A DNA stretch of 33,354 nt from Oscillospiraceae bacterium. Lineage in GTDB: Bacteria > Bacillota > Clostridia > Oscillospirales > Acutalibacteraceae. Where the stretch lies: the NCBI GenBank assembly GCA_015065505.1, contig SVQE01000029.1, positions 1 through 33,354 of the forward strand, read 5' to 3'. The translations under genes were made by a program, and so were the position numbers. Shown here in pieces: positions 1 through 8,249 of the stretch (position 1 is its first letter; each line of letters starts with the position of its first letter). Under the pieces are notes generated by a model, which did no database searches, was not told the DNA's origin, and saw only the letters and a program-made list of their open reading frames with translations.

Positions 1-1
1 G

Positions 2-74
2 CAGGGGCAGAAGGACTTGAACCCTCGGCACGCGGTTTTGGAGACCGCTGCTCTACCAACTGAGCTATACCCCT
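2..74 (-). tRNA. tRNA-Trp (CCA anticodon)
   Basis: Read on the minus strand this folds as a full cloverleaf: a 7-bp acceptor stem (AGGGGUA with UGCCCCU), a D stem GCUC/GAGC, an anticodon stem GCGGU/ACCGC with loop CUCCAAA giving anticodon CCA, and a T stem GAGGG/CCUUC with loop TTCAAGT. The discriminator base is G at position 2, as expected for bacterial tRNA-Trp. Position 1 reads C, so a genomically encoded CCA end may continue past the left edge, but this cannot be seen. Confidence 0.96.
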
Positions 75-89
75 ATAAGCAACAAACAG

Positions 90-118
90 ATTATAACAAA
101 TACATTTTCAAAATGCAA
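90..118 (-). promoter_or_regulatory. Promoter of tRNA-Trp
   Basis: On the minus strand there is TTGCAT (118-113), a 17-bp spacer and a perfect TATAAT (95-90), ending 15 bases before the mature tRNA 5' end at 74. It is divergent from the promoter at 151-179. Confidence 0.8.
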
Positions 119-150
119 CACTTTTTTTAAATTATATAATTAAGTTTTGA

Positions 151-179
151 TTGACGAATCAATATAAAATTATTATAAT
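151..179 (+). promoter_or_regulatory. Promoter of the HD-GYP operon
   Basis: TTGACG at 151-156, a 17-bp spacer, and a perfect TATAAT at 174-179, 29 bases before the start codon. This is a near-consensus sigma-A promoter, so basal transcription should be substantial. Confidence 0.8.
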
Positions 180-208
180 ATATGTATTAAATTTTTGGAG
201 AATGTTTT

Positions 209-1546
209 ATGGCAAAGCAGAAAGACAGAAATTCACTTCATAAAAAGCTTTTACTCGTTTGGGTATTGCTTGCAGTTATAATGGCTATTGCAATTACGGG
301 AACAAGTATAAGCATTATTACACATCAGATTCGTTCAGACCGTGAACAGGCGGTTACAGGTGCTGCAAAGCTTGCGTCAAGTGCTATTAACGGCGATTAT
401 GTTAACGGCTGGCTTCGTGACGGCAAGGATGAAGAATATGATGCAGAATTTGAAATGCTTAATGATATTCTTCATAATACGCCCCATCTTAAATATCTGT
501 ATATCTATCAGATAAAAGAAGATGGCTGCCATGTAGTTTTTGATACGGACCCCGAAGAAGCAGGAATTCTCGGCGAGGTTCAGGAATTTGATGAAGAATT
601 CGGAAAATACATACCGAATCTTTTGGCAGGCAAACAGATTGAAACAATAGAGAGCAAGGGCGCTTTCGGCTGGCTTTTGACACACTATGAGCCCATATTT
701 GATTCAACGGGACAGTGCGTTGCATATGCGGGCGCCGATATTTCTATGGAGTCTATTCAGCAATACACGCGTAATACGGTAATGATTATTATTGTTATTG
801 CCGCTGTTTTCCTTGCCGCTTGCATTATTATCGGACTCAAAATGTCCAATAACCAGCATAAAGCGTATGAGCTTGATATTCTGCTTGAACAGCAAAAGCG
901 CGATAAGCAGCTTATCCGTGAAATTATTGAATCGTTTGCTAAGGTTATCGATATGAAGGACTCTTATACACAGGGTCATTCAACGCGAGTGGCAAAGTAT
1001 ACGGCAATGCTTGCAAAAGAGCTTGGATATGATGAAGATACTGTTGAGGATTACTATAATGTTGCCCTTATGCACGATATCGGCAAGATTGCAATCCCCG
1101 ACAGCGTGTTAAACAAACCCGGCAAGCTTACGGATGAGGAATACGGCATTATTAAATCACACACAGAGCGCGGTTACGATGTTCTTAAGAGCATAAGCCT
1201 TATGCCCGATATCGTTGTAGGTGCGGAATGCCATCACGAAAGACCTGACGGCAAGGGCTATCCGAATCAGCTCAGCGGCGAAGACATACCCCGTGTTGCA
1301 CAGATTATCGCTGTTGCCGATACCTTTGATGCTATGTATTCCGACAGACCTTACCGAGACAGAATGAATTATGATAAGGCAGTCAGCATTATCAGGGATG
1401 CTTCGGGAACTCAGCTTACTCCCGATGTAGTTGATGCATTCCTTCGTCTTGCAGAAAAAGGTGAATTCCGTGCAGAGGATGACCTCGGCGGCGGAACCTA
1501 TGATGATATTGATAATATCCATAAGAATCAGGAAAATGATAATTAG
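209..1546 (+). CDS. Membrane-anchored HD-GYP domain phosphodiesterase
   Basis: This 445-residue protein has an N-terminal membrane segment (about residues 13-38), an extracytoplasmic region of about 150 residues, a second membrane segment (about 190-211), a short linker and a C-terminal HD-GYP domain. The domain shows MHDIGK with the metal-binding His289-Asp290, the HHE triplet, and the GYP signature at about 350-352. Proteins of this layout bind a ligand outside the cell and hydrolyse cyclic di-GMP (or related cyclic dinucleotides) inside. The external part resembles a Cache/PAS-like sensor in size and position, but I could not assign it to a family. A GGAG site lies a few bases before the ATG. 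No GGDEF synthase is in this window. It shares a transcript with the unknown gene 19 bases downstream. Confidence 0.9.
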   Translation: MAKQKDRNSLHKKLLLVWVLLAVIMAIAITGTSISIITHQIRSDREQAVTGAAKLASSAINGDYVNGWLRDGKDEEYDAEFEMLNDILHNTPHLKYLYIYQIKEDGCHVVFDTDPEEAGILGEVQEFDEEFGKYIPNLLAGKQIETIESKGAFGWLLTHYEPIFDSTGQCVAYAGADISMESIQQYTRNTVMIIIVIAAVFLAACIIIGLKMSNNQHKAYELDILLEQQKRDKQLIREIIESFAKVIDMKDSYTQGHSTRVAKYTAMLAKELGYDEDTVEDYYNVALMHDIGKIAIPDSVLNKPGKLTDEEYGIIKSHTERGYDVLKSISLMPDIVVGAECHHERPDGKGYPNQLSGEDIPRVAQIIAVADTFDAMYSDRPYRDRMNYDKAVSIIRDASGTQLTPDVVDAFLRLAEKGEFRAEDDLGGGTYDDIDNIHKNQENDN

Positions 1547-1565
1547 TTTTAAAGGGGTATAAATT

Positions 1566-2105
1566 ATGACCTTGAATCAGGCAAAGGAATTGCTTGAAGA
1601 AAACAACATTGATTATATTATTGATGAATATGTCAGCGAAAAGAAATACATAGAGCATGTTTATATGTATCCCGATACAGAAAATGCTGATGATTGCAGT
1701 GTTATAGTGCTTGTTATTCCATGTGAGAACAAAGTTAAGAATCTTGAGCTTCAGTTCAATGAAGAAGACGGTGAATACTACTTTGTTGAAATCGTTTTCG
1801 GCGAATTTTGCTTTGAGATGTTTGAGCATGAAGAAGAATTCTTCGTTGATGATTTAATGGGAATTATTTTTCAGGTTATAACAGACCAGCTTGCAGTTAT
1901 AGTCAGAAACGATTTGGATAAGAAGAAGTGGCTGGGGGATGCGTGCTTCTATCTCAGCGAAAATGACCCCATATACGGTGAGCCCGGATTTTTCAGGGAA
2001 CTAAGCAGAATTCAGATGCCGAAGAATATTATTGAACAAAAGCTTACATCAAAAAAACAATATGAAATCTACACATATAACACCTATCAACAAATAATAA
2101 GATAA
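1566..2105 (+). CDS. Hypothetical acidic protein, co-transcribed with HD-GYP gene
   Basis: A 179-residue protein I do not recognise. It is strongly acidic in its first two thirds, with clusters such as FNEEDGEYYF and FEHEEEFFVDD, and turns basic and polar in its last 30 residues. It has no signal peptide, membrane segment, cysteine pattern or catalytic motif that I can see, so it is probably a soluble cytoplasmic protein. The start is supported by AAAGGGG 8-10 bases before the ATG. It follows the HD-GYP gene with no terminator between them and precedes a strong hairpin, so the two form an operon. A regulatory or effector link to cyclic dinucleotide turnover is possible only by position. Confidence 0.75.
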   Translation: MTLNQAKELLEENNIDYIIDEYVSEKKYIEHVYMYPDTENADDCSVIVLVIPCENKVKNLELQFNEEDGEYYFVEIVFGEFCFEMFEHEEEFFVDDLMGIIFQVITDQLAVIVRNDLDKKKWLGDACFYLSENDPIYGEPGFFRELSRIQMPKNIIEQKLTSKKQYEIYTYNTYQQIIR

Positions 2106-2111
2106 AAAATA

Positions 2112-2143
2112 TCCGTCCGAGTTTCCTCGGACGGAATTTTTTT
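2112..2143. terminator. Bidirectional terminator between HD-GYP and opp operons
   Basis: A perfect 10-bp stem (2112-2121 with 2126-2135) closes a TTTC loop. A T-run follows on the plus strand (2137-2143), and the A-run on the left (2105-2109) gives a T-run on the minus strand. It can therefore end both the plus-strand operon and the convergent opp operon, whose last stop codon is at 2174. Confidence 0.9.
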
Positions 2144-2173
2144 GTTATTTGGTTATAGCTGAATAAATTTTAA

Positions 2174-3997
2174 TTATTCAACTGTGCAATACATGAAGTA
2201 TTTGTAACCAAGCGGGTTAGAGAAGAAGCCCTTAACATTCTTGCTGAGCATATACATATCAGTGTAGTAGTAAATAGGAGTTACACAACCTGTTGACATA
2301 AGCATATCCTCTGCAATGTGCATCATAGCATAACGGTTTTTCTGGTCTGTGCAAGACTTAATTCTTGTGATAAGAACATCATAAGTCTGAGCCCATGTGC
2401 CGTTAACTACTTTGTCGCTGTAGCCGAAAGGAGTAAGGTCTAAGCTGTAAGCCTTAACATCCTTATGAGCGCCCTTACCGAACTGAATGTCGTTGTTACC
2501 AGATGCTGTTGTCCACATATCAAGGAAGCAGATCGGGTCATTGTAGTCAGCAAGCCAGCCGTTACGAGCGATTGAGTAGTCGCCGTCTTTACGTGTGTTA
2601 AGGAATGTAGCCCATTCCTGGTTTTCCATGCTCATTTCGATACCAACATTAGCAAATGAAGACTGGATGTATTCACCGATAGCCTGGTGAGCTTCACTTG
2701 TGTTGTAGAGATAAGTCATCTTCGGGAAGTCTGTGAACTTGCCGGTTGCCTCATCATAGGTGTAGTACTTCTTAAGAACTGCAACAGCCTTTTCATAGTT
2801 TGACTTAACTGCGTCTGCAGATGCATCGAAGTATCCGTCGAACTCTTTGCTGTAGCCGGTGTTCTTATAGAATTCTGTTACACCGTCTGCATCGGTGAGA
2901 CCCATAGCAACGAAGGAAGAAGCAGGAAGCTGTCCGCCCTTTGCAATCTGCTCAACGATGTAGTTTCTGTCGATAAGAAGAGAAACTGCGTTTCTGATTT
3001 CAGCCTTAGCAGCCTCAGCTTCAGCGCCCTTGAGAGTGCTTCCCTTGGGAAGGATTTCTTCGTTAACGTTCCAGCATACATAGTATGTACCAAGCTGACC
3101 AACGTTGAAGAACTCATCAGGATAATCATTCTTTAATGTTGCGATTTCATTTGTCGGAACATCGTCGATGAGAGCCCAGTCGCCGCTCTTGAAGTTAGAA
3201 AGCATGTTGTTAGCGTCGTCTGAAAGATAGCACTTAATTGTATCCATTGTGATATCGTCAGCGTCGGGATAATCTGCATTCTTCTCAAGAGTGATGCATG
3301 AGTTGTGTTCCCATTTAGCGAGTTTGTAAGGACCGTTGCAAACGTATGTCTCGGGTTTTGTTGCCCATGACTCGTCAGAAACAACATCCTCACGAACGGG
3401 GAAGTAGGTCGGGAAAGCAAGAAGCTCATTCCAGTAAGAAATAGCGTTCTTAAGTGTAACCTCGATGGTCTTGTCGTCAACAGCTTTAACATTAAGCTTA
3501 GCGTCCGGATTTGTCGGATTGCCTTCTTCGTCAGCAGCAGTTACTTCATCATAACCGTCAACTACTTCAAACATATATCCGTAGTCAGCAGCAAGTTCGA
3601 GAGAAGCAGCTCTCTGCCATGCAAATACGAAGTCGCCGGCTTTAACGTCTTTACCGTCAGACCACTTAAGTCCATCCCTAAGTGTGTAGGTATAGGTTAC
3701 TGTGCCGTCTGCATTCTCAACACCCTCAACAAGCTCTTTAGCTGCGTCAGCAACGATTACAAGCTTACCTGAGTCATCCTGAGCCCATTTAGCAAGGCCG
3801 GAGAAGAGGTGAGTAAGAAGTGTTGCGCCGTCAACTGCTGAGTTAAGTGCGGGGTCGATTGTGTCGGGCTCCGAAGCAAGACAAACAGAAATTGAAGATT
3901 TCTTAGCTTCTTCGGGTGTGTCGTTCTTAGCACAAGCAGCAAAGCTGAAAACTAAAACAAGTGCAAGAACAACAGCGATGATTCTTTTCATTTTCAT
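2174..3997 (-). CDS. oppA: Oligopeptide ABC transporter, substrate-binding lipoprotein
   Basis: A 607-residue family 5 extracellular solute-binding protein (OppA/DppE type). The N-terminus is a lipoprotein signal: basic MKMKR, a hydrophobic core, then lipobox FAAC with Cys22 as the lipidated residue, so the mature protein sits on the outer face of the membrane. Family hallmarks include an early SEPDTIDPALN segment, TYTLRDGLKWSDGK, YVCNGPYKL and a central WNVNEEI segment. It captures peptides and hands them to OppB/OppC. AGGATGG lies about 7 bases before the ATG at 3997. It is the last gene of the operon, 89 bases after oppF, a larger gap than between the other opp genes. Dipeptide or nickel binding cannot be excluded from sequence alone. 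Confidence 0.92.
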   Translation of the reverse strand: MKMKRIIAVVLALVLVFSFAACAKNDTPEEAKKSSISVCLASEPDTIDPALNSAVDGATLLTHLFSGLAKWAQDDSGKLVIVADAAKELVEGVENADGTVTYTYTLRDGLKWSDGKDVKAGDFVFAWQRAASLELAADYGYMFEVVDGYDEVTAADEEGNPTNPDAKLNVKAVDDKTIEVTLKNAISYWNELLAFPTYFPVREDVVSDESWATKPETYVCNGPYKLAKWEHNSCITLEKNADYPDADDITMDTIKCYLSDDANNMLSNFKSGDWALIDDVPTNEIATLKNDYPDEFFNVGQLGTYYVCWNVNEEILPKGSTLKGAEAEAAKAEIRNAVSLLIDRNYIVEQIAKGGQLPASSFVAMGLTDADGVTEFYKNTGYSKEFDGYFDASADAVKSNYEKAVAVLKKYYTYDEATGKFTDFPKMTYLYNTSEAHQAIGEYIQSSFANVGIEMSMENQEWATFLNTRKDGDYSIARNGWLADYNDPICFLDMWTTASGNNDIQFGKGAHKDVKAYSLDLTPFGYSDKVVNGTWAQTYDVLITRIKSCTDQKNRYAMMHIAEDMLMSTGCVTPIYYYTDMYMLSKNVKGFFSNPLGYKYFMYCTVE

Positions 3998-4086
3998 TTT
4001 AATACCATCCTTTCAATATTTTTTTATAAAAATGAAAAAATATAATCTGTACAGCTTCTCTTCTGCACATTTTACCAAATTGAGCG

Positions 4087-5070
4087 TTAGTCGTTAATTT
4101 CAGCCACTCTGTGGCAGGCAACAAAACGACCGCTTGAAACCTCTTTAAGCTCGGGCATACTTTCTGCACAAGCGTCGCATGCATACTGACATCTTGTTCT
4201 GAAAGGACATCCTGAAGGTGCATTAAGAGGTGAGGGGATTGTTCCCGATAAAACAATTCTCTTATTTGCTCTTGCAATCTTCGGATCGGGTACCGGAACT
4301 GCCGAGAGCAGAGATTTTGAATACGGGTGAAGCGGATTGTGATAAATCTCATCCGCATCTGCAAGCTCAACTAAATGACCTAAATACATAACTGCTATTC
4401 TGTCTGAAATATGACGAACAACAAGAAGGTCGTGAGCTATGAATAAATATGTAAGTCCGAGCTTGTCCTGAAGCTCATCAAACATATTGATAACCTGAGC
4501 CTGAATTGAAACGTCAAGAGCCGAAACGGGCTCGTCGCAAACAATAAAGTCGGGGTTAACTGCAAGTGAACGCGCAATACCGATTCTCTGACGCTGACCG
4601 CCCGAAAATTCGTGAGCGTATCTTGAAGCATGCTCACTGTTAAGTCCTACATAATCCATGAACTGAAGTATTTTTTCTTCACGTTCTTTTTTATTGCTGT
4701 AGAGCTTGTGAACATCAAGGGGCTCGCCAACGATATCGGATACAGTCATTCTCGGGTTAAGTGAAGAATAGGGGTCCTGGAAAACCATTGTAGCCTTTTT
4801 ACGGAACTCTTTAATATCATTCTTTGTTTTAATAAGCTTTCCGTCGTACCAGATTTCGCCTGCAGTAGGCTTATAAAGGTGAAGAAGTGTTCTTCCTACT
4901 GTGGTTTTACCGCAGCCCGATTCACCAACAAGACCGAGTGTTTCACCCTTTTTAATAGAGAAGGATACGCCGTCAACGGCTTTAAGCGGTTTTGAAGAGA
5001 ACATTCCCGTGCTGATTGGGAAATACTGCTTTAAATCTTTTACTTCAATAAGCGGACGATTTTCAGACAT
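4087..5070 (-). CDS. oppF: Oligopeptide ABC transporter, ATP-binding protein OppF
   Basis: A 327-residue ABC ATPase with Walker A GESGCGKT (49-56), Q-loop FQDP (97-100), signature FSGGQ (155-159), Walker B FIVCDE (175-180) and the C-terminal OppD/F extension, which holds cysteines 288, 294, 298, 301 and 319. Its partner is OppD; the pair powers peptide import through OppB/OppC. A longer reading starting at 5094 is possible, but the ATG at 5070 is preferred: it has GGAAGG upstream, begins directly with the conserved MSENRPLIEVKDL region, and overlaps the oppD stop by 8 bases (ATGTCTGA), a typical coupled junction. Confidence 0.92.
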   Translation of the reverse strand: MSENRPLIEVKDLKQYFPISTGMFSSKPLKAVDGVSFSIKKGETLGLVGESGCGKTTVGRTLLHLYKPTAGEIWYDGKLIKTKNDIKEFRKKATMVFQDPYSSLNPRMTVSDIVGEPLDVHKLYSNKKEREEKILQFMDYVGLNSEHASRYAHEFSGGQRQRIGIARSLAVNPDFIVCDEPVSALDVSIQAQVINMFDELQDKLGLTYLFIAHDLLVVRHISDRIAVMYLGHLVELADADEIYHNPLHPYSKSLLSAVPVPDPKIARANKRIVLSGTIPSPLNAPSGCPFRTRCQYACDACAESMPELKEVSSGRFVACHRVAEIND

Positions 5071-6082
5071 TTTCTTCACCGCCTTCCTCATCAATTTCTA
5101 TTTCGCCGGAATCAAGACCTTTTTTAATGTTCATCCAGCATGATGCCATATGGTCTTCATTAATAACCATATTTTCCGCCCTGTGGTGAATGCAGATTTT
5201 CATTGCATTATCACATCTCGGTGCAAAGGGACAGCCCTCAGGCATATTCAGAAGGTCGATGGGTGTTCCCGTAATGGGCTGGAGCTTTGACCCAGCTGTT
5301 TCGGTTGTTGGAATAGAGCGCATCAAGCCTTTTGTGTATTCGTGGCAGGGATTATAGAATATTTCATCCGCAGTTCCTTGCTCACAGATTGAGCCTGCAT
5401 ACATAACGATTACTTCATCACAAAGCTGAGCAACAACGCCCAAGTCGTGGGTAATCATTATAATAGCCATTCCAAGCTCTTTCTGAAGGTCTGTCATAAG
5501 CTCAAGAATCTGAGCCTGAATTGTAACATCAAGTGCAGTGGTCGGCTCGTCCGCAATAAGAATATCGGGTTCGCAGGCAAGTGCCATTGCAATCATAATT
5601 CTCTGACGCATACCGCCTGAAAGCTCAAACGGATACTGCTTCATTCTCTTTTCGGGCTCGTTGATATTAACAAGCCTTATCATTTCAACAGCTCTTTCGT
5701 AAGCTTCCTTCTTGTTTCTGTCTGTGTGAAGGGTGATTGCTTCAATAAGCTGTCTGCCGATTGTGTAAGTCGGGTTTAATGAGGTCATGGGGTCCTGGAA
5801 AATGATTGAAACCTTATTTCCGCGAACCGTTTTCATAACCTTTTCGCCTGCGCCAACGAGCTCCTGACCGTCAAGCTTAATAGAACCGCCGACGATTTTA
5901 CCCGTTGATGCAAGAATCTGCATAATTGAATAAGCTGTAACTGATTTACCTGAGCCGCTTTCGCCAACGATTCCGAGAACCTTGCCGCGCTCAAGAGTAA
6001 ATGAAACATCATTAACTGCTTTAACTTCACCTGCGTCGGTAAAGAATGAGGTTTGTAAATTCTTAACTTCAAGTAATGCCAT
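5063..6082 (-). CDS. oppD: Oligopeptide ABC transporter, ATP-binding protein OppD
   Basis: A 339-residue ABC ATPase with Walker A GESGSGKS (40-47), Q-loop FQDP (95-98), signature LSGGM (154-158) and Walker B ILIADE (174-179). The C-terminal oligopeptide-transporter extension carries four cysteines, 284, 290, 297 and 315, spaced C-x5-C-x6-C-x17-C, which fits the pattern reported to hold an iron-sulfur cluster in some OppD/DppD proteins. AGGAGG stands about 9 bases before the ATG. The gene lies 14 bases after oppC and overlaps oppF, consistent with equal synthesis of the two ATPases. Confidence 0.93.
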   Translation of the reverse strand: MALLEVKNLQTSFFTDAGEVKAVNDVSFTLERGKVLGIVGESGSGKSVTAYSIMQILASTGKIVGGSIKLDGQELVGAGEKVMKTVRGNKVSIIFQDPMTSLNPTYTIGRQLIEAITLHTDRNKKEAYERAVEMIRLVNINEPEKRMKQYPFELSGGMRQRIMIAMALACEPDILIADEPTTALDVTIQAQILELMTDLQKELGMAIIMITHDLGVVAQLCDEVIVMYAGSICEQGTADEIFYNPCHEYTKGLMRSIPTTETAGSKLQPITGTPIDLLNMPEGCPFAPRCDNAMKICIHHRAENMVINEDHMASCWMNIKKGLDSGEIEIDEEGGEENV

Positions 6083-6096
6083 AATTTCAAACCTCC

Positions 6097-7155
6097 TTAG
6101 TTATTCAGCTTCGGGTCGAAGGCATCGCGAAGGCCGTCGCCGAAGAGGTTCAGTGAAAGAACTATAAGTGAAATAACGATTGCAGGAACAATAAGCATAT
6201 AAGGATGTGAGCTTAATCCGTTAAGTGCTTCTGAAGCAAGCGAACCGAGTGAGGGCATCGGTGCGTTAACACCAAGACCGAGGAATGAAAGATAGCTTTC
6301 GGTAAAGATTGCCGAAGGAATCTGAAGTGCTGCTGAGATGATAACAACACTGATGCAGTTAGGAATAAGGTGTTTAACAATAATCCATTTACCCTTAGCG
6401 CCTGTTACTCTTGCAGAAAGAACATATTCCTGCTCACGAAGTGAAAGTATCTGACCTCTGATAAGACGGCTCATACTTACCCAGTAGAGCAGGGCAAACA
6501 CAATAAACAAACTTATTATGTTACCGCCAATTTTTTCAAGAGCCGTTCCCTCAATAACGGGGGTAAGTGTTGTTTTAAATACCGCTGAAAGCAGGATAAC
6601 CATAAGCATATCGGGCAGCGAATAAATAATGTCGACTATTCGCATTATTATCAGGTCGACTTTTCCGCCGAAATAACCCGATATTGAACCTATCAGCGTT
6701 CCTATAATCAATACTATAATACTTGCAAAGAAACCAACTGCAAGGGAAACTCTTGTTCCGTATACAACACGGATAAAGTAGTCACGGCCTGCATCGTCAG
6801 TACCGAAAAGGTGGGGGAATACTTTCTCGCCCTTATCAATAAGTTCCTGTTCCGTAGTGCCGTAATTAAAAGGCTTAAGATTATTATAAGATGCGTCAAC
6901 GGGCTGACCAGGCTGAACGCCAAGCATATCATCGTATGAATACGGCCAGAAAGCAGGAATAATAATGCTTGATAATGTAATAATAAGAATAACTATAAGG
7001 CTGATAAATGCAACCTTGTTTTTATAAAGTCTTTTAACACCGTCTTTAAAGAAGGATGATGACGGCCTCATCTGAACCATGTATTCCTTTTCTTCCTCTG
7101 TTGCGGGAATAAACTGGTCAAGATCAACATGGAAGGTGAATTTCTTTTTCTTCAT
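6097..7155 (-). CDS. oppC: Oligopeptide ABC transporter, permease OppC
   Basis: A 352-residue permease with the OppC layout: a cytoplasmic N-terminal stretch, first membrane helix (about residues 47-70), a large external loop, then a five-helix BPD transport domain. The coupling helix (EAA loop) that contacts the ATPases is visible as EYVLSARVTGAKGKW, followed by HLIPN. The end LFGDGLRDAFDPKL is diagnostic of the DppC/OppC family. The start has a strong AGGAGG, which overlaps the oppB stop codon region. It pairs with OppB to form the channel. Confidence 0.93.
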   Translation of the reverse strand: MKKKKFTFHVDLDQFIPATEEEKEYMVQMRPSSSFFKDGVKRLYKNKVAFISLIVILIITLSSIIIPAFWPYSYDDMLGVQPGQPVDASYNNLKPFNYGTTEQELIDKGEKVFPHLFGTDDAGRDYFIRVVYGTRVSLAVGFFASIIVLIIGTLIGSISGYFGGKVDLIIMRIVDIIYSLPDMLMVILLSAVFKTTLTPVIEGTALEKIGGNIISLFIVFALLYWVSMSRLIRGQILSLREQEYVLSARVTGAKGKWIIVKHLIPNCISVVIISAALQIPSAIFTESYLSFLGLGVNAPMPSLGSLASEALNGLSSHPYMLIVPAIVISLIVLSLNLFGDGLRDAFDPKLNN

Positions 7156-7168
7156 TCTGCCGCCCTCC

Positions 7169-8098
7169 TTACTCTAAGTTAATTCTCGGATCAACCACTT
7201 TATAGAGGATATCCGTAATAAGATTCATAACAACGATGAGAGTTGCAAGAATAATTGTTGTGCCCATAATCATCGGGTAGTCACGGTTTGTGATAGATGT
7301 AACGAATGCTCTTCCTATACCGGGAACTGCAAAAATCTTTTCAACAACAAGTGAACCTGTAACTATGTAAGCAAGCATGGGTCCGAAGTATGTTAAAACG
7401 GGAATTAACGAATTCTTAAGAGCGTGTCCGAAAATAATTCTTGAATTAGATACGCCCTTTGCCTTTGCAGTTCTTATATAATCCTGACCGAGTACATCAA
7501 GCATTGATGAACGGGTAAGTCTTGTTATATAAGCCATCGGATAAAGCGCAAGAGTTATAATCGGAAGAATTAAGCCCTTGGACGTTTCGCCGTTAGCAGG
7601 GAACAGCTTGAACATATCAACGAAGAATACAAGCAAAAGCGAACCCATAATGAACGACGGCATTGATACGAATGCAGTTGTTATAACCATTATAACTCGG
7701 TCTATAAACTTGTTTCTTCTCAGCGCCGCAACGGCTCCAAGCACAATTCCGACAATCGCTGCCAGAATAGCGGCTAAAACACCCAGCTTAATTGATGTTT
7801 TCATACCGTCTGAAATAATATCGATAACGTTTCGTCCTCTTTGTTTAAGTGACGGACCGAAATCGAATTTAGTAACTATATCTTTAAGATATGTTACATA
7901 CTGTTCAAACAAAGGCTTGTCAAGACCGTATTTAGCTTCCATAGCAGCCTGAACAGCTTTAGTAGTAGCTTTTTCACCGACAAACGGACCGCCCGGAACA
8001 GCGTGCATTACGAAGAATGTAACTGTTATAACAACCCAAACAGTGAAAATCGCAAGTAGTATTCTTTTAAGAATATACTTCAGTGTTTTTGTGTTCAT
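7169..8098 (-). CDS. oppB: Oligopeptide ABC transporter, permease OppB
   Basis: A 309-residue permease with the OppB/DppB pattern: a first helix right after YILKRIL, the external segment FVMHAVPGGPF, five further helices, the coupling loop DYIRTAKAKGVSNSR, and the family end ITDILYKVVDPRI. It is the first gene of the operon. The open frame extends to a GTG at 8113, but the ATG at 8098 is chosen because the bases of that GTGAGG form the ribosome binding site about 9 bases before it, and because the protein then starts MNTKTLKYILKR, like its homologues. Confidence 0.92.
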   Translation of the reverse strand: MNTKTLKYILKRILLAIFTVWVVITVTFFVMHAVPGGPFVGEKATTKAVQAAMEAKYGLDKPLFEQYVTYLKDIVTKFDFGPSLKQRGRNVIDIISDGMKTSIKLGVLAAILAAIVGIVLGAVAALRRNKFIDRVIMVITTAFVSMPSFIMGSLLLVFFVDMFKLFPANGETSKGLILPIITLALYPMAYITRLTRSSMLDVLGQDYIRTAKAKGVSNSRIIFGHALKNSLIPVLTYFGPMLAYIVTGSLVVEKIFAVPGIGRAFVTSITNRDYPMIMGTTIILATLIVVMNLITDILYKVVDPRINLE

Positions 8099-8130
8099 AA
8101 TCCTTTTCCTCACAATAAAATTTCCATTAT

Positions 8131-8158
8131 ATTATATCATAATATACAAAGATTTCAA
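8131..8158 (-). promoter_or_regulatory. Promoter of the opp operon
   Basis: On the minus strand TTGAAA (8158-8153), a 16-bp spacer and TATAAT (8136-8131), about 33 bases before the oppB start. No operator such as a CodY box was identified with confidence in the AT-rich surroundings. Confidence 0.65.
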
Positions 8159-8211
8159 TATTTTTTTTAATAAATTAATATATTTATACTAATTAATATA
8201 CATAATGAACA

Positions 8212-8246
8212 AAAAAGCCGATGTTGTTTATTAACATCAGCTTTTT
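8212..8246 (-). terminator. Terminator of the GH36-GH43 operon
   Basis: A 13-bp stem with one C:A mismatch (8212-8225 with 8233-8246) and a 7-base loop. On the minus strand it is followed by a run of T, placed a few bases after the GH43 stop codon. Confidence 0.85.
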
Positions 8247-8249
8247 CAT

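Noticed and set aside
3998..4086. A separate promoter or processing hairpin between oppF and oppA
   Set aside because: The only pairing is an A/T-only stem and no -35/-10 pair with acceptable spacing is visible, although this gap is larger than others in the operon.
8099..8113. GTG at 8113 as the oppB start
   Set aside because: No binding site upstream; the GTGAGG itself serves as the site for the ATG at 8098.
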